Source: Leucobacter salsicius M1-8
GTDB lineage: Bacteria > Actinomycetota > Actinomycetes > Actinomycetales > Microbacteriaceae
Reading direction: 5' to 3'
NCBI RefSeq assembly: GCF_000350525.1
Contig: NZ_AOCN01000019.1
Coordinates: forward strand, 186,001 to 250,000
Length of the DNA: 64,000 bases
In this document: in pieces, positions 38,965 through 49,055 of the stretch
How the letters are laid out: every line of letters begins with the position of its first letter
How positions within the stretch are numbered: position 1 is the first letter of the stretch
Program-made: the position numbers and the translations under genes
Notes under the pieces: model-generated
Seen by the model: the letters and a program-made list of their open reading frames with translations, nothing else
Told to the model about the DNA's origin: nothing
Databases searched by the model: none

Positions 38965-39327
38965 ATGGGCATGAAGATCAAGAAGGGTGACCTCGTAGAG
39001 GTCATCTCGGGCCCGTCGCAGGAGCGCGGCGGCTACAAGGGCAAGCAGGGCCGTGTTCTCGAGGTATTCACCGAGACCGACCGTGTTCTTGTCGAAGGCG
39101 TTAACTTCGTAACGAAGCACGTGCGCGTTGGCCAGTCGAGCCAGGGCGCCCGCGAGGGTGGCATCGAGACCGTTGAGGCCCCGATCCACATCTCGAACGT
39201 CGCCATGATCGACCCCGAGACCAAGAAGCCCACTCGCGTTGGCTTCCGCGTTGAAGAGGTTGAGAAGGACGGCAAGAAGAAGACCGTGCGCGTTCGTTAC
39301 GCAAAGAAGTCTGGGAAGGACCTCTGA
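38965..39327 (+). CDS. rplX: 50S ribosomal protein L24
   Basis: 120 residues, ATG 38965. A KOW motif ([31 protein letters not shown]) is at the start. L24 is one of the two assembly initiators of the 50S subunit. The TGA shares a base with the rplE ATG, so the two are translationally coupled. Confidence 0.97.
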   Translation: MGMKIKKGDLVEVISGPSQERGGYKGKQGRVLEVFTETDRVLVEGVNFVTKHVRVGQSSQGAREGGIETVEAPIHISNVAMIDPETKKPTRVGFRVEEVEKDGKKKTVRVRYAKKSGKDL

Positions 39328-39893
39328 TGACTGATCAGGCTGTCAAGATCCAGCCCCGTCTGAAGCAGCAGTACCGCGATGCAATCGTCCCCGCACTGCG
39401 CGAGCAGTTCGAGTACGCGAACATCATGCAGGTGCCCGGCATCGTCAAGATCGTCGTGAACACCGGCGTTGGCGAAGCTGCACGCGACAGCAAGGTAATC
39501 GAGGGCGCAATTGCGGACCTCGTGAAGATCACGGGCCAGAAGCCCATGGTTACCAAGGCTCGCAAGTCGATCGCACAGTTCAAGCTGCGCGAGGGCCAGG
39601 CCATTGGTGCACACGTCACGCTTCGTGGCGACCGCGCCTGGGAATTCCTGGACCGCCTTGTTACGCTCGCACTGCCCCGTATCCGCGATTTCCGCGGTCT
39701 TTCGGCCAAGCAGTTCGACGGAAACGGCAACTACACCTTCGGTTTGACCGAGCAGAGCGTGTTTCACGAGATTGATCAGGATAAGATTGATCGCGTGCGT
39801 GGCTTCGACATCACGATCGTAACCACGGCCAAGACTGACGACGAGGGTCGTGCGCTGCTTCGCGCGCTCGGCTTCCCCTTCAAGTCAGAATAA
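39327..39893 (+). CDS. rplE: 50S ribosomal protein L5
   Basis: 188 residues, ATG 39327. L5 binds 5S rRNA and helps place it in the central protuberance. [21 protein letters not shown] and [23 protein letters not shown] are conserved. In most actinobacteria rpsN/rpsZ (S14) follows; here a 118-base spacer with a strong hairpin leads directly to rpsH. Confidence 0.98.
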   Translation: MTDQAVKIQPRLKQQYRDAIVPALREQFEYANIMQVPGIVKIVVNTGVGEAARDSKVIEGAIADLVKITGQKPMVTKARKSIAQFKLREGQAIGAHVTLRGDRAWEFLDRLVTLALPRIRDFRGLSAKQFDGNGNYTFGLTEQSVFHEIDQDKIDRVRGFDITIVTTAKTDDEGRALLRALGFPFKSE

Positions 39894-39912
39894 TTTAATA
39901 GTCCAAGCGGAC

Positions 39913-39939
39913 GGGCGCCCGGGGTTTTCCCGGGCGCCC
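39913..39939 (+). other. Perfect hairpin at the missing rpsN position
   Basis: GGGCGCCCGGG (39913-39923) pairs perfectly with CCCGGGCGCCC (39929-39939) around a GTTTT loop. No T tract follows, so read-through to rpsH is expected. Its loop core GGTTTTCCCGG (39923-39933) recurs in the rpsK-rpoA hairpin. Confidence 0.8.
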
Positions 39940-40011
39940 TGGCCGCGTGTCTCCTAGGTCGCGATCCTTGTACCGGATCGTGAAACCAGGTGAAAAAAGA
40001 AAGAGTCACTC

Positions 40012-40410
40012 ATGACGATGACTGATCCGGTCGCAGATATGCTGACCCGACTGCGCAACGCTAACAGCGCACATCATGACGACGTTTCGCTCCCCGGCTC
40101 AAAGCTGAAGGAGCGGATCGCACAGATCCTCAAGAGCGAGGGCTACATCAAGGACTGGAAGGTTGAGCCCGCACGCGTCGGCACGACCCTGACCATGTCG
40201 CTGAAGTATGGCCCGAACCGCGAGCGTTCGATCGCAGGTATCAAGCGCGTTTCCAAGCCCGGCCTGCGTGTATACGCAGGTGCGGCTGAGATCCCCAACG
40301 TTCTCGGTGGCCTCGGCATCTCGATCCTGTCCACCTCTTCGGGCCTCCTCACGGGGCGCGAGGCCGATCAGAAGGGCGTTGGCGGGGAAGTCCTCGCTTA
40401 CGTGTGGTAA
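40012..40410 (+). CDS. rpsH: 30S ribosomal protein S8
   Basis: 132 residues, ATG 40012 (a second in-frame ATG is two codons later). S8 binds helix 21 of 16S rRNA and in E. coli represses the spc operon at rpl[19 protein letters not shown] and [32 protein letters not shown] are typical. The ribosome site (AAAGAAAGAG) is weak. Confidence 0.98.
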   Translation: MTMTDPVADMLTRLRNANSAHHDDVSLPGSKLKERIAQILKSEGYIKDWKVEPARVGTTLTMSLKYGPNRERSIAGIKRVSKPGLRVYAGAAEIPNVLGGLGISILSTSSGLLTGREADQKGVGGEVLAYVW

Positions 40411-40416
40411 GACGAC

Positions 40417-40953
40417 ATGTCACGTATTGGTAAGCTTCCCATCACCGTTCCCGGTGGTGTAGACGTAAAGATCGATGGCCAGAACGTCACGGTCAAGGGC
40501 GCAAAGGGTGAGCTCACGCTCACCATTGCAGAGCCCATCCGTGCATCGGTTGAGGACGGCCAGCTTCTGGTTACTCGTCCCAACGACGAGCGCGACTCAC
40601 GAGCACTGCACGGTCTGACCCGCACGCTCATCAACAACAACATCATCGGTGTGACCGAGGGCTACTCAAAGCAGCTCGAGGTTGTCGGCACCGGTTACCG
40701 CGTGCAGCAGAAGGGTACCGGCCTTGAGATGGCGCTCGGCTTCTCGCACCCGGTGCTCGTGGACGCTCCTGAGGGCATCACGCTCTCTGTTGAGGGCAAC
40801 ACGAAGATCACCGTTGCTGGTATCTCGAAGCAGGGGGTCGGAGAGGCCGCCGCTAACATCCGCAAGCTGAAGAAGCCGGAGCCCTACAAGGGCAAGGGTA
40901 TTCGCTACGCTGGCGAGAATGTCCGTCGCAAGGCTGGAAAGGCTGGTAAGTAA
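40417..40953 (+). CDS. rplF: 50S ribosomal protein L6
   Basis: 178 residues, ATG 40417. L6 lies near the factor-binding centre. [27 protein letters not shown] is the N-terminal repeat, and [24 protein letters not shown] is the conserved C-terminus. It follows rpsH by six bases and precedes rplR by two. Confidence 0.98.
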   Translation: MSRIGKLPITVPGGVDVKIDGQNVTVKGAKGELTLTIAEPIRASVEDGQLLVTRPNDERDSRALHGLTRTLINNNIIGVTEGYSKQLEVVGTGYRVQQKGTGLEMALGFSHPVLVDAPEGITLSVEGNTKITVAGISKQGVGEAAANIRKLKKPEPYKGKGIRYAGENVRRKAGKAGK

Positions 40954-40955
40954 CC

Positions 40956-41330
40956 ATGGCCGCTTCAATTTCCCGGGCTAAGGGCCGTACGGCTGCGCGA
41001 GTACGCCGCCACGCCCGCCTGCGTAAGAAGATCGTCGGCACGGAGGCTCGCCCCCGTCTCGCAGTGACGCGCTCCGCTCGTCACGTATTCGTTCAGGTCA
41101 TCGACGACGCTAAGGGCTTCACCCTGGCTTCGGCTTCGACCATGGAAGCCGATCTGCGCGCTTTCGAAGGCGACAAGACCGCTAAGGCCCGCAAGGTCGG
41201 CGAACTCGTTGCTGAGCGTGCGAAGAGCGCCGGTGTTGACACCGTCGTGTTCGACCGTGGTGGCAGCAAGTATGCCGGCCGCGTCGCAGCGATCGCCGAT
41301 GGCGCTCGCGAAGGGGGGCTGACCCTGTGA
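40956..41330 (+). CDS. rplR: 50S ribosomal protein L18
   Basis: 124 residues, ATG 40956. L18 binds 5S rRNA with L5. [34 protein letters not shown] and the C-terminal [24 protein letters not shown] are diagnostic. Its TGA overlaps a possible rpsE GTG start. Confidence 0.98.
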   Translation: MAASISRAKGRTAARVRRHARLRKKIVGTEARPRLAVTRSARHVFVQVIDDAKGFTLASASTMEADLRAFEGDKTAKARKVGELVAERAKSAGVDTVVFDRGGSKYAGRVAAIADGAREGGLTL

Positions 41331-42028
41331 GCAACGAAACGAAGGAGCAGCAAGTGTCTGCAGAGGCTCAGGCTGATACCCAGGCCGCACCGGCTCAGGA
41401 TCACCGCAGCGAGCCGCGCGAACAGCGTCGCGGCAGCCGTGATCGCGGCACTCGCAACGAGCGCGGCGGTCGTGACCGCAACGAGAGCCAGTTCCTCGAG
41501 CGCGTCGTAACGATCAACCGTGTGTCGAAGGTCGTCAAGGGCGGCCGTCGCTTTAGCTTCACCGCGCTCGTCGTGGTGGGCGATGGCAACGGTACCGTTG
41601 GCGTCGGCTACGGCAAGGCGAAGGAAGTTCCCCTCGCGATCTCCAAGGGTGTCGAGGAAGCGAAGAAGAACTTCTTCCGCGTTCCCCGCGTTGGCAGCAC
41701 CATTCCCCACCCCGTGCAGGGTGAGGCAGCAGCCGGTGTGGTTCTGCTTCGTCCCGCAGCCGCAGGTACCGGTGTTATCGCCGGTGGCCCGGTGCGCGCC
41801 GTACTCGAGTGCGCTGGCATCCACGACGTTCTGAGCAAGTCGCTCGGTTCGTCGAACACCCTGAACATCGTGCATGCGACCGTTGAGGCACTGCAGCAGC
41901 TCGAGGAGCCCCGCTCCGTCGCAGCTCGCCGCGGCCTTGACTTCGACCGCGTTGCTCCGGCCCGCATTGTGCGTGCCGAGGCAAAGGCGCTGGCCGACGC
42001 TGCCGCGAAGGCAAAGGCAGGTGCGTAA
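41327..42028 (+). CDS. rpsE: 30S ribosomal protein S5
   Basis: 233 residues from GTG 41327. S5 contributes to decoding fidelity. The core begins near residue 50 ([25 protein letters not shown]) and includes [10 protein letters not shown]. The ~50-residue N-terminal extension is rich in Gln, Arg, Glu and Asp. A second GTG at 41354 has an ideal AAGGAG 6 bases before it and would shorten the protein by nine residues, so the exact start is open. The end overlaps rpmD by one base. Confidence 0.96.
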   Translation: MSNETKEQQVSAEAQADTQAAPAQDHRSEPREQRRGSRDRGTRNERGGRDRNESQFLERVVTINRVSKVVKGGRRFSFTALVVVGDGNGTVGVGYGKAKEVPLAISKGVEEAKKNFFRVPRVGSTIPHPVQGEAAAGVVLLRPAAAGTGVIAGGPVRAVLECAGIHDVLSKSLGSSNTLNIVHATVEALQQLEEPRSVAARRGLDFDRVAPARIVRAEAKALADAAAKAKAGA

Positions 42029-42216
42029 TGGCTGCGAGCCTGAAGATTACGCAGACGAAGTCCGTTATCAGTGAGAAGCAGAACCAGCGTGCATCGCTGC
42101 GGAGCCTCGGCCTCAAGAAGATCGGCGATTCTGTCGTTCGTGAGGACTCGAAGATCAACCGCGGCTACGTGCGTGCAGTTGCTCACCTGGTAGAGGTTGA
42201 GGAGATCGACGCATGA
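42028..42216 (+). CDS. rpmD: 50S ribosomal protein L30
   Basis: 62 residues, ATG 42028, overlapping the rpsE stop. [35 protein letters not shown] is the L30 pattern. It overlaps rplO by four bases. Confidence 0.97.
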   Translation: MAASLKITQTKSVISEKQNQRASLRSLGLKKIGDSVVREDSKINRGYVRAVAHLVEVEEIDA

Positions 42217-42674
42217 GCGAGAACATCGAGGAGCGCGGCGCCGTGCTGAAGGCACACCACCTTCGCCCCGCCGAGGGTTCCAAGAAGACCAAGACCCGCG
42301 TGGGTCGTGGCGAGGCATCCAAGGGTAAGACCGCAGGCCGCGGCACCAAGGGCACCAAGGCACGTTACCAGGTTCGGGCAGGCTTCGAGGGTGGGCAGAT
42401 GCCGCTGCACATGCGCACCCCCAAGCTGCGCGGCTTCAAGAACCCGTTCCGCACTGAGTACCAGGTCGTGAACGTGGCGAAGCTCGCCGACCTGTACCCC
42501 CAGGGTGGAGAGGTCACTGTTGCTGACCTCGTCGCCAAGGGTGCGGTTCGTGCAAACCATCCCGTCAAGGTACTCGGTGATGGCGACCTGCAGGTCAAGC
42601 TCACCGTTACGGTCGACAAGGTCTCCGGCTCAGCTGAGCAGAAGATCGTCGCTGCCGGTGGCGAGATCAAGTAA
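42213..42674 (+). CDS. rplO: 50S ribosomal protein L15
   Basis: 153 residues, ATG 42213. L15 acts late in 50S assembly. [36 protein letters not shown] is the basic N-terminal arm, and [22 protein letters not shown] is conserved. A strong terminator follows and separates it from secY. Confidence 0.98.
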   Translation: MSENIEERGAVLKAHHLRPAEGSKKTKTRVGRGEASKGKTAGRGTKGTKARYQVRAGFEGGQMPLHMRTPKLRGFKNPFRTEYQVVNVAKLADLYPQGGEVTVADLVAKGAVRANHPVKVLGDGDLQVKLTVTVDKVSGSAEQKIVAAGGEIK

Positions 42675-42721
42675 GTATCTTTCTAGATACTGATGTCGTT
42701 CGCCCTTAGGTGCGAGTGACT

Positions 42722-42769
42722 GGGGCATGGCCGGCCGGTGAACATCACCGGCCAGCCTGCCCCTTTTTT
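42722..42769 (+). terminator. Intrinsic terminator after rplO
   Basis: Inner stem GGCCGGTG (42733-42740) with CACCGGCC (42746-42753) and outer GGGGCA (42722-42727) with TGCCCC (42758-42763), followed by TTTTTT (42764-42769). It ends the S10-spc message before secY. Confidence 0.9.
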
Positions 42770-42780
42770 CATGACTTTCA

Positions 42781-42835
42781 CTGCCGCGACCGCGGCAGTT
42801 TCATTCAGCCTCACGCTGGCGTGTAGGCTGGTGCA
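42781..42835 (+). promoter_or_regulatory. secY promoter region candidate
   Basis: A perfect inverted repeat CTGCCGCG/CGCGGCAG (42781-42798) lies upstream of TAGGCT (42824-42829), a common actinobacterial -10 form. The -35 box is weak. The 12-mer TAGGCTGGTGCA (42824-42835) also occurs before the solute importer. A start near 42836 gives a ~54-base leader with AGGAGG before the TTG start. Confidence 0.45.
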
Positions 42836-42889
42836 ATCGGTTCTCGTCGTCAGGCGAAGGCCCCAGGCGACGTTTCCAGGAGGCAGATT

Positions 42890-44212
42890 TTGTTCAGCGC
42901 CATCGGACGGATCTTTCGGACCCCGGATCTTAGGCGAAAGATCGTGTTCACACTCGCGATCGTCTCCTTGTTCCGACTCGGCTCGTTTATTCCCACGCCG
43001 TTCGTTCAGTTCAACAACGTGCAGGCATGTCTCGCTGCCAACAAGCAGGGCGCATCGGGTCTTTATGAGATGGTGAACCTCTTTAGCGGCGGAGCGCTGC
43101 TTCAGTTGTCGATCTTTGCGCTCGGCATCATGCCGTATATTACGGCGTCGATTATCACGCAGCTGCTGCGTGTGGTGATCCCGCACTTCGAGGTGCTCCA
43201 CAAGGAGGGCCAGGCCGGTCAGGCCAAGCTGACGCAGTACACGCGTTACCTCACGATCGCCCTCGCAATTCTACAGTCGACGACGCTGATCACGGTCGCA
43301 CGTTCGGGGCAGCTCTTTGGTGCTGTGTCGAACGACGCGTGCCGCAACCTTGTGTCGCAGGAGTGGTGGGCGATTGTCATTATGATCCTCACGATGACCG
43401 CCGGTACCGGCCTCATCATGTGGTTCGGTGAGCTCATCACCGAGCGCGGTGTCGGTAATGGCATGTCGCTGCTGATCTTCACCTCGATCGCCGCAACCTT
43501 CCCCAACGCAATGTGGGTCATCAAGGAGTCGCAGGGCTGGGAGATCTTCTTCCTTGTGCTTGCTGTCGGACTTGTTGTGGTCGCAGCCGTCGTCTTCGTC
43601 GAGCAGTCGCAGCGCCGCATTCCGGTGCAGTATGCGAAGCGCGTTGTGGGCCGCCGCACTTACGGTGGCTCGAGCACCTACATTCCCATCAAGGTAAACA
43701 TGGCCGGCGTGATCCCCGTGATCTTTGCCTCGGCGATCCTGTATCTGCCGATGCTCGTCACGCAGTTCAGCCAGCCGAAGATCGGTGAAGAGCCCAAGGC
43801 GTGGATGGTCTGGATTCAGAACAACCTCGTGTCGGGTGACCAGCCGCTCTACATGCTCGTCTTCTTCTTGTTGGTCATCGGTTTCGCCTTCTTCTACGTG
43901 CAGATCACGTTTAACCCTGAAGAGGTCGCCGACAACATGAAGCAGTACGGCGGGTTCGTGCCCGGCATTCGTGCAGGCCGTCCGACCGCTGAATACCTCA
44001 ACTACGTGCTGATGCGCATTACCACTGCGGGCTCACTGTACCTTGGCGTCATCGCACTGCTGCCGCTCGTCGCACTCTCGTTCTTTGGAGCTAACCAGAA
44101 CTTCCCGTTCGGTGGTGCATCCATCCTCATTATCGTCGGCGTCGGCCTCGAGACCGTCAAGCAAATTGACGCTCAGCTCCAGCAGCGCCACTACGAAGGG
44201 CTTTTGAAGTGA
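42890..44212 (+). CDS. secY: Protein translocase subunit SecY
   Basis: 440 residues from TTG 42890, with AGGAGG 7 bases upstream. Ten membrane helices form the protein-conducting channel with SecE and Sec[28 protein letters not shown] at the start, [16 protein letters not shown] and [26 protein letters not shown] are hallmark segments. The end overlaps adk by four bases. Confidence 0.98.
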   Translation: MFSAIGRIFRTPDLRRKIVFTLAIVSLFRLGSFIPTPFVQFNNVQACLAANKQGASGLYEMVNLFSGGALLQLSIFALGIMPYITASIITQLLRVVIPHFEVLHKEGQAGQAKLTQYTRYLTIALAILQSTTLITVARSGQLFGAVSNDACRNLVSQEWWAIVIMILTMTAGTGLIMWFGELITERGVGNGMSLLIFTSIAATFPNAMWVIKESQGWEIFFLVLAVGLVVVAAVVFVEQSQRRIPVQYAKRVVGRRTYGGSSTYIPIKVNMAGVIPVIFASAILYLPMLVTQFSQPKIGEEPKAWMVWIQNNLVSGDQPLYMLVFFLLVIGFAFFYVQITFNPEEVADNMKQYGGFVPGIRAGRPTAEYLNYVLMRITTAGSLYLGVIALLPLVALSFFGANQNFPFGGASILIIVGVGLETVKQIDAQLQQRHYEGLLK

Positions 44213-44808
44213 CCCAGACCGCTACCACTCGACTGCTGATCATCGGGCCTCCCGGTGCCGGTAAGGGCACACAGGCCCACCGGATCGCCGAGGGCTACGC
44301 AGTACCGGCGATTTCGACGGGAGATATCTTCCGCGCGAACATCAAGGGTGCTACCGAACTGGGCAAGAAGGTTCAGGCGATTATTGAGACGGGTGAGCTC
44401 GTCCCCGACTCGCTCACCAACGAGATTGTGGCTGATCGTCTGGCACAGGCTGACGCAGCAACCGGGTTCCTGCTTGATGGGTACCCGCGCACGGTCGACC
44501 AGGTGGCAGCGCTCGACGCAATGCTTGAGGGGGAGTCGCTCGACGCAGTCGTGCTTCTCGAAGCGGATACCGACGAGGTCGTTGCTCGGCTGCTCAATCG
44601 CGCACAGCTTGAGGGTCGTGCTGACGACACCGAAGAAGTTATCCGGCACCGCCAGAACGTTTACGCAGAGCAGACGGCTCCGCTTATCGATCTGTTCTCG
44701 AAGCGTGGCATCCTGGTCACGGTAGACGGCATGGGGTCGGTTGATGAGGTCGCCGAGCGCATCGCCTCGGGCCTGAACGGCCTGCTGAGCGCAAAGGTAG
44801 TTAGCTAA
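44209..44808 (+). CDS. adk: Adenylate kinase
   Basis: 199 residues from GTG 44209, overlapping secY. It interconverts ATP + AMP and 2 ADP. The P-loop [20 protein letters not shown]-site [18 protein letters not shown] and [12 protein letters not shown] are present. The lid is short and lacks the four-Cys zinc site. Position between secY and map is conserved. Confidence 0.97.
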   Translation: MTQTATTRLLIIGPPGAGKGTQAHRIAEGYAVPAISTGDIFRANIKGATELGKKVQAIIETGELVPDSLTNEIVADRLAQADAATGFLLDGYPRTVDQVAALDAMLEGESLDAVVLLEADTDEVVARLLNRAQLEGRADDTEEVIRHRQNVYAEQTAPLIDLFSKRGILVTVDGMGSVDEVAERIASGLNGLLSAKVVS

Positions 44809-44811
44809 CCA

Positions 44812-45654
44812 GTGTCACGTAGGGGATTGCTGAAGCGTTCGATCTACAAGTCGCCAGCGCAGCTGCGACTAATGATCGAGCCCGGCCTCGCGACCGCGGC
44901 AGCGCTTGCCGCAGCGAAGGCTGCGATTCGACCGGGCGTCACACCGCTTGAGCTCGACGCGCTCGCCGAGGCCGCCATTCGTGGCCTCGGCGGCGAGCCG
45001 AACTTTATGCTCGAGCCGGGATACAAGCACACCATCTGCGCGAACGTGAACGCGGATGTGGTGCACGCCATTCCGACCGACAAGCCGCTTGAACCCGGTG
45101 ATGTGATTGCCGTCGATGCCGGCGCGATCATCAACGGCTGGAACGGGGACGCCGCCTTCACCGCGGTCGTACCCAACCCCGCCGATCCGGAGCGCACGGC
45201 CCAGCTCGACGAGCTGAGCCGGGTGACTGAGCTCGCCATGTGGACCGGGATCGCCGAGCTCGCTCGCGCCAAGTACCTCAACCAGGTGGGCGTCGCGATT
45301 GAGGCCTGCGTGAAGCGCGAAAGCGATTTCGGTGTCCTCGAGGACTACATCGGTCACGGCATCGGGCGCAGTATGCACGAGGACCCGCCGGTCTTCAACT
45401 ATCCAGTGCGCGGCAAGGGGCCCGAGATCAAGCCGGGCCTCGTAGTCGCGATCGAGCCGATCATCGCCGAGGGCGGTATCGACACCGTGATCCAGGACGA
45501 CGGCTGGACCGTTTCGATGGCCGACGGTCGCGCGAGCGCCCAGTGGGAGCACTCGGTGGCGGTCCACGCGAAGGGCATCTGGGTGCTCACTGCCGAGGAC
45601 GGCGGGGCTGCAGGGCTCGCGCCCTTCGGCATCACCCCGGTTCCGATCCCGTAG
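44812..45654 (+). CDS. map: Methionine aminopeptidase type I
   Basis: 280 residues from GTG 44812. It removes the initiator Met from new proteins. The metal-binding residues appear in VDAGAIINGWNGDAAFT (two Asp), GHGIGRSMHEDP (His), AIEPIIAEGG (Glu) and QWEHSVAV (Glu). The usual HGIP substrate-pocket motif is HAIP here (DVVHAIPTD). A strong terminator follows. Confidence 0.96.
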   Translation: MSRRGLLKRSIYKSPAQLRLMIEPGLATAAALAAAKAAIRPGVTPLELDALAEAAIRGLGGEPNFMLEPGYKHTICANVNADVVHAIPTDKPLEPGDVIAVDAGAIINGWNGDAAFTAVVPNPADPERTAQLDELSRVTELAMWTGIAELARAKYLNQVGVAIEACVKRESDFGVLEDYIGHGIGRSMHEDPPVFNYPVRGKGPEIKPGLVVAIEPIIAEGGIDTVIQDDGWTVSMADGRASAQWEHSVAVHAKGIWVLTAEDGGAAGLAPFGITPVPIP

Positions 45655-45696
45655 CGAGATTCGCTCTGATTCGATCGATCTGATCCGGATCGCATG

Positions 45697-45738
45697 TACG
45701 TAAGCCTCCGCAGCTATCTGCGGGGGCTTACGTATTTT
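45697..45738 (+). terminator. Intrinsic terminator after map
   Basis: A 17-base stem (45697-45713 with 45718-45734, one G-U) closes on CTAT and is followed by TTTT (45735-45738). Confidence 0.9.
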
Positions 45739-45748
45739 GGGCGTGGAC

Positions 45749-45777
45749 TTTACAAATGCGGCTCGCCCGAGTACTCT
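45749..45777 (+). promoter_or_regulatory. infA promoter candidate
   Basis: TTTACA (45749-45754, 5/6 to the -35 consensus) and TACTCT (45772-45777, fitting TANNNT) have a 17-base spacer. The start would be near 45784, with a leader of ~85 bases. Confidence 0.5.
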
Positions 45778-45868
45778 TGATCTTTGGTGCTTTGCGCCTG
45801 TTTTCGCGTTCGCAAAACAGGACATTGCATTCGCATGACCAGCATAACTACTAGGCGACAGTGAGGCT

Positions 45869-46090
45869 ATGGCGAAGAAAGACGGCGTCATCGAGATCGA
45901 GGGACACGTTGTCGAGGCTCTGCCCAACGCGATGTTCCGCGTTGAGTTGACCAATGGACACAAGGTGCTCGCTCACATCTCGGGCAAGATGCGCCAGCAC
46001 TACATCCGCATCCTCCCCGAGGACCGCGTGATCGTGGAGCTGACGCCCTACGATCTGACCCGCGGCCGCATCGTCTACCGCTACAAGTAG
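45869..46090 (+). CDS. infA: Translation initiation factor IF-1
   Basis: 73 residues, ATG 45869. IF-1 is an S1-fold protein that occupies the 30S A site during initiation. [27 protein letters not shown] and [25 protein letters not shown] are essentially invariant. It opens the alpha operon section: infA, rpmJ, rpsM, rpsK, rpoA, rplQ. Confidence 0.98.
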   Translation: MAKKDGVIEIEGHVVEALPNAMFRVELTNGHKVLAHISGKMRQHYIRILPEDRVIVELTPYDLTRGRIVYRYK

Positions 46091-46156
46091 ACGGCTGGAA
46101 AGTAACGGCGCGCGGCATCCTGCGCGTACGAAGACAGCGAACCGTAAGGAAACATC

Positions 46157-46270
46157 ATGAAGGTTAAGCCCAGCGTTAAGAAGATCTGCGATAAGTGCAA
46201 GGTCATCCGCCGCCACGGTAACGTCATGGTGATCTGCGAGAACCCGCGCCACAAGCAGCGCCAGGGCTAA
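46157..46270 (+). CDS. rpmJ: 50S ribosomal protein L36, zinc-binding form
   Basis: 37 residues ([20 protein letters not shown] then [17 protein letters not shown]), ATG 46157, with TAAGGAAA upstream. The three Cys and one His (C11, C14, C27, H32) form the zinc site, so this is the C+ type and not a zinc-independent paralogue. It lies between infA and rpsM, the standard position. It is too short for most ORF cut-offs. Confidence 0.97.
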   Translation: MKVKPSVKKICDKCKVIRRHGNVMVICENPRHKQRQG

Positions 46271-46331
46271 TTGCCCGGCCTGTGGGGCCGCAGAACACGT
46301 AATTGAATAACTGATCTAGCGCATCTAAGAA

Positions 46332-46353
46332 CCCACTCACTTCGGTGAGCGGG
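46332..46353 (+). other. UUCG-capped hairpin between rpmJ and rpsM
   Basis: CTCAC-TTCG-GTGAG (46336-46349) extends to CCC/GGG (46332-46334 with 46351-46353) past one mismatch. No T tract follows. It lies in the 153-base spacer that otherwise holds only the AAGGAGAG ribosome site of rpsM. Confidence 0.5.
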
Positions 46354-46423
46354 TGACACCTCGGGTCGGAGGCCCGATTCCCCGATGCGCATCACACCTC
46401 CACTACCGCCAAGGAGAGCCAGA

Positions 46424-46792
46424 ATGGCACGTCTCGCCGGAGTAGACATCCCACGTGACAAGCGCGTTGAGATTGCACTCACTTACATCTACGGCGTCGG
46501 CCGTACCAGCGCGCTGAAGACGCTCGCTGCTACCGAGATCGACGGCAACATCCGCGTCAAGGATCTCACCGACGACCAGCTCGTCGCGCTTCGCGACCAC
46601 ATCGAGGGTAACTTCAAGGTTGAGGGTGACCTCCGCCGTGAGGTCGCAGCCGACATCCGCCGTAAGGTTGAGACCGGTAGCTACCAGGGTATTCGCCACC
46701 GCAAGGGTATGCCTGTGCACGGCCAGCGGACCAAGACGAACGCTCGTACCCGCAAGGGCCCGAAGCGCACCGTCGCCGGCAAGAAGAAGTAA
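46424..46792 (+). CDS. rpsM: 30S ribosomal protein S13
   Basis: 122 residues from ATG 46424, with AAGGAGAG upstream; the longer frame from 46385 is not family-like. S13 forms bridges to the 50S subunit. [25 protein letters not shown] and [23 protein letters not shown] are conserved. Confidence 0.98.
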   Translation: MARLAGVDIPRDKRVEIALTYIYGVGRTSALKTLAATEIDGNIRVKDLTDDQLVALRDHIEGNFKVEGDLRREVAADIRRKVETGSYQGIRHRKGMPVHGQRTKTNARTRKGPKRTVAGKKK

Positions 46793-46839
46793 CCGCCGGT
46801 CCGTTAGACCTACACACAGAGCTTTCAGGAGAACACTCA

Positions 46840-47238
46840 ATGGCTGCACCAAAGAGCGCGGCGCGCAAGCCGCGTCGCAAGGATAAGAAGAACGTTGCTG
46901 TGGGCCAGGCCCACATCAAGTCGACGTTCAACAACACGATCGTTTCGATCACGGACACCACCGGTGCTGTGATCAGCTGGGCTTCGTCAGGTGGCGTTGG
47001 CTTCAAGGGTTCGCGTAAGTCGACTCCCTTCGCTGCTCAGCTCGCTGCTGAGTCGGCTGCGCGCAAGGCGCAGGAGCACGGCATGAAGAAGGTCGACGTC
47101 TTCGTCAAGGGCCCCGGCTCGGGTCGCGAGACGGCGATTCGTTCGCTGCAGGCTGCCGGTCTCGAGGTTGGGTCGATCAACGACGTAACCCCGCAGACGC
47201 ACAACGGCTGCCGCCCCCCGAAGCGTCGTCGCGTCTAA
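46840..47238 (+). CDS. rpsK: 30S ribosomal protein S11
   Basis: 132 residues, ATG 46840. S11 supports the mRNA path near the E site. [21 protein letters not shown] and [21 protein letters not shown], and the C-terminal [17 protein letters not shown], are diagnostic. In many actinobacteria rpsD follows; here a hairpin-containing spacer leads straight to rpoA. Confidence 0.98.
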   Translation: MAAPKSAARKPRRKDKKNVAVGQAHIKSTFNNTIVSITDTTGAVISWASSGGVGFKGSRKSTPFAAQLAAESAARKAQEHGMKKVDVFVKGPGSGRETAIRSLQAAGLEVGSINDVTPQTHNGCRPPKRRRV

Positions 47239-47256
47239 GCACGAGCTCGAGCGCGT

Positions 47257-47289
47257 GACGGTGCGCCGCGGTTTTCCCGGCGTACCGTC
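47257..47289 (+). other. Hairpin at the missing rpsD position
   Basis: A 12-pair stem (47257-47268 with 47278-47289, one G-U) closes on CGGTTTTCC. It is followed by CCTTCCC with no T tract. It shares the loop core GGTTTTCCCGG (47270-47280) with the rplE-rpsH hairpin. Confidence 0.7.
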
Positions 47290-47352
47290 CCTTCCCTCAT
47301 TCCCGATACCGCATGAGTCATATAGCGGACTCCAGCGAAAGGACCACACACA

Positions 47353-48339
47353 GTGCTCATTGCACAGCGACCCACTCTGACTGAAGAATCGATCTCCGAG
47401 TTTCGCTCGCGCTTCGCGATCGAGCCGCTCGAGCCTGGCTTCGGCTACACGCTCGGCAACTCGCTCCGTCGTACGCTGCTGTCGTCGATTCCCGGCGCCG
47501 CAGTAACGAGCGTTCGCTTCGAAGGCGTCGCCCACGAGTTCACCACCATTCCTGGTGTGACCGAGGACGTCACCGAGATCATCCTGAACATCAAGGGCCT
47601 CGTCGTCTCGAGCGAGCATGACGAGCCGATCACGGCTTACCTGCGCAAGACCGGCGCGGGCGAGGTTACCGCTGCAGACATTTCGGCTCCCGCCGGTGTC
47701 GAGGTGCACAACCCCGAGCTCGTGATTGCGACGCTCAGTGACTCGGCACAGTTCGAGCTTGAGCTGACGATCGAGCGTGGCCGTGGCTACGTTTCGGCTG
47801 CTCAGAACCGCAACGAGGACGCAGAGGTTGGCCGTATCCCGGTCGACTCGATCTACTCGCCGGTACTGAAGGTGACCTACCGCGTCGAGGCAACTCGTGC
47901 CGGTGAGCGCACTGACTTCGATCGTCTGGTCGTTGACGTCGAGACCAAGCCGGCAATCAGCCCCCGCGATGCAATCGCTTCGGCTGGTTCGACGCTGGTC
48001 GAGCTGTTCGGCCTCGCTCGCGAGCTGAACACCGCTGCTGAGGGCGTCGAGATCGGGCCCGCACCCGTCGAGGTTGTGGCCGAGGGCGAGCTGTCGATTC
48101 CGATCGAGGATCTCGATCTTTCGGTTCGCAGCTACAACTGCCTGAAGCGTGAGGGCATCAACACGGTAAGTGAGCTCGTTGCACTCTCAGAGGCACAGCT
48201 CATGAACATTCGTAACTTCGGCCAGAAGTCCGTATTCGAGGTGCGCGATAAGCTCACCGAGATGGGCCTCTCGCTCAAGGACGCGGTGCCCGGGTTTGAT
48301 GGCGCTCAGTTCTACAGCTACGAAGACGACAACAACTAA
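47353..48339 (+). CDS. rpoA: RNA polymerase alpha subunit
   Basis: 328 residues from GTG 47353. The N-terminal assembly domain includes [34 protein letters not shown]. The C-terminal DNA-binding domain begins near residue 245 ([26 protein letters not shown]). Alpha dimerises to start polymerase assembly and contacts promoter UP elements and activators. The protein ends with an acidic YEDDNN tail. rplQ follows after 42 bases. Confidence 0.98.
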   Translation: MLIAQRPTLTEESISEFRSRFAIEPLEPGFGYTLGNSLRRTLLSSIPGAAVTSVRFEGVAHEFTTIPGVTEDVTEIILNIKGLVVSSEHDEPITAYLRKTGAGEVTAADISAPAGVEVHNPELVIATLSDSAQFELELTIERGRGYVSAAQNRNEDAEVGRIPVDSIYSPVLKVTYRVEATRAGERTDFDRLVVDVETKPAISPRDAIASAGSTLVELFGLARELNTAAEGVEIGPAPVEVVAEGELSIPIEDLDLSVRSYNCLKREGINTVSELVALSEAQLMNIRNFGQKSVFEVRDKLTEMGLSLKDAVPGFDGAQFYSYEDDNN

Positions 48340-48381
48340 TCGATCCGGCATCGGCTGCCCGATCACTTAATGGAGTAAATC

Positions 48382-48873
48382 ATGCCCAAGCCCAATAAGG
48401 GCCCCCGCCTCGGAGGCGGCCCCGCACACGAGCGCCTGATGCTCAACCAGATGGCTGCGCAGCTCTTCGAGCACAAGCGCATCCAGACGACCGAGACGAA
48501 GGCTAAGCGCCTGCAGCCCCTGGCTGAGCGCCTGGTGACCTTCGCAAAGCGCGGAGACCTGCACGCACGTCGTCGCGTCATGCGTCGCATCCTCGACAAC
48601 TCAGTTGTGCACGAGCTCTTCACGGAGATCGCACCGCTGGTTGAGGAGCGTCAGGGTGGTTACACCCGCATCATCAAGACCGGTTACCGTAAGGGCGACC
48701 GTGCACCGATGGCGGTCATCGAGCTCGTTCTCGAGCCCGTTAACCCCAAGCCCAAGAAGGCTGCAGCTCCCGTAGAGGAAGCTCCCGCAGCTGAAGAGGT
48801 CGTCGAGGCTCCTGCAGAGGACGTCACCGAGACCGAGGCAACCGAGGCACCCGCCGAGGAGAAGGCCGAGTAA
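48382..48873 (+). CDS. rplQ: 50S ribosomal protein L17 with acidic tail
   Basis: 163 residues, ATG 48382. The L17 core is the first ~118 residues ([58 protein letters not shown]). The last ~45 residues are rich in Ala, Glu, Val and Pro, a low-complexity acidic tail common in actinobacterial L17. A perfect terminator follows. Confidence 0.97.
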   Translation: MPKPNKGPRLGGGPAHERLMLNQMAAQLFEHKRIQTTETKAKRLQPLAERLVTFAKRGDLHARRRVMRRILDNSVVHELFTEIAPLVEERQGGYTRIIKTGYRKGDRAPMAVIELVLEPVNPKPKKAAAPVEEAPAAEEVVEAPAEDVTETEATEAPAEEKAE

Positions 48874-48888
48874 CTCTCGCCTACGCAT

Positions 48889-48923
48889 AAGCGCCCCGCT
48901 GATCTGATCAGCGGGGCGCTTTT
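48889..48923 (+). terminator. Intrinsic terminator after rplQ
   Basis: GCGCCCCGCTGAT (48891-48903) pairs perfectly with ATCAGCGGGGCGC (48907-48919), flanked by AA and TTTT. It can act on both rplQ and the convergent acyltransferase gene. Confidence 0.93.
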
Positions 48924-49055
48924 GTATGTGTAGGGCGCTGTTTCTGGGCGGCAGACTCTGGCGGCAGTTGCTGCTCAGCTGCTTCCGGGCAGCTGTGCTG
49001 GCGATTTTGCGTCCGCGCAGGCGCTCCGCTCACGGGCTCGTAGCCCACAACCGCG

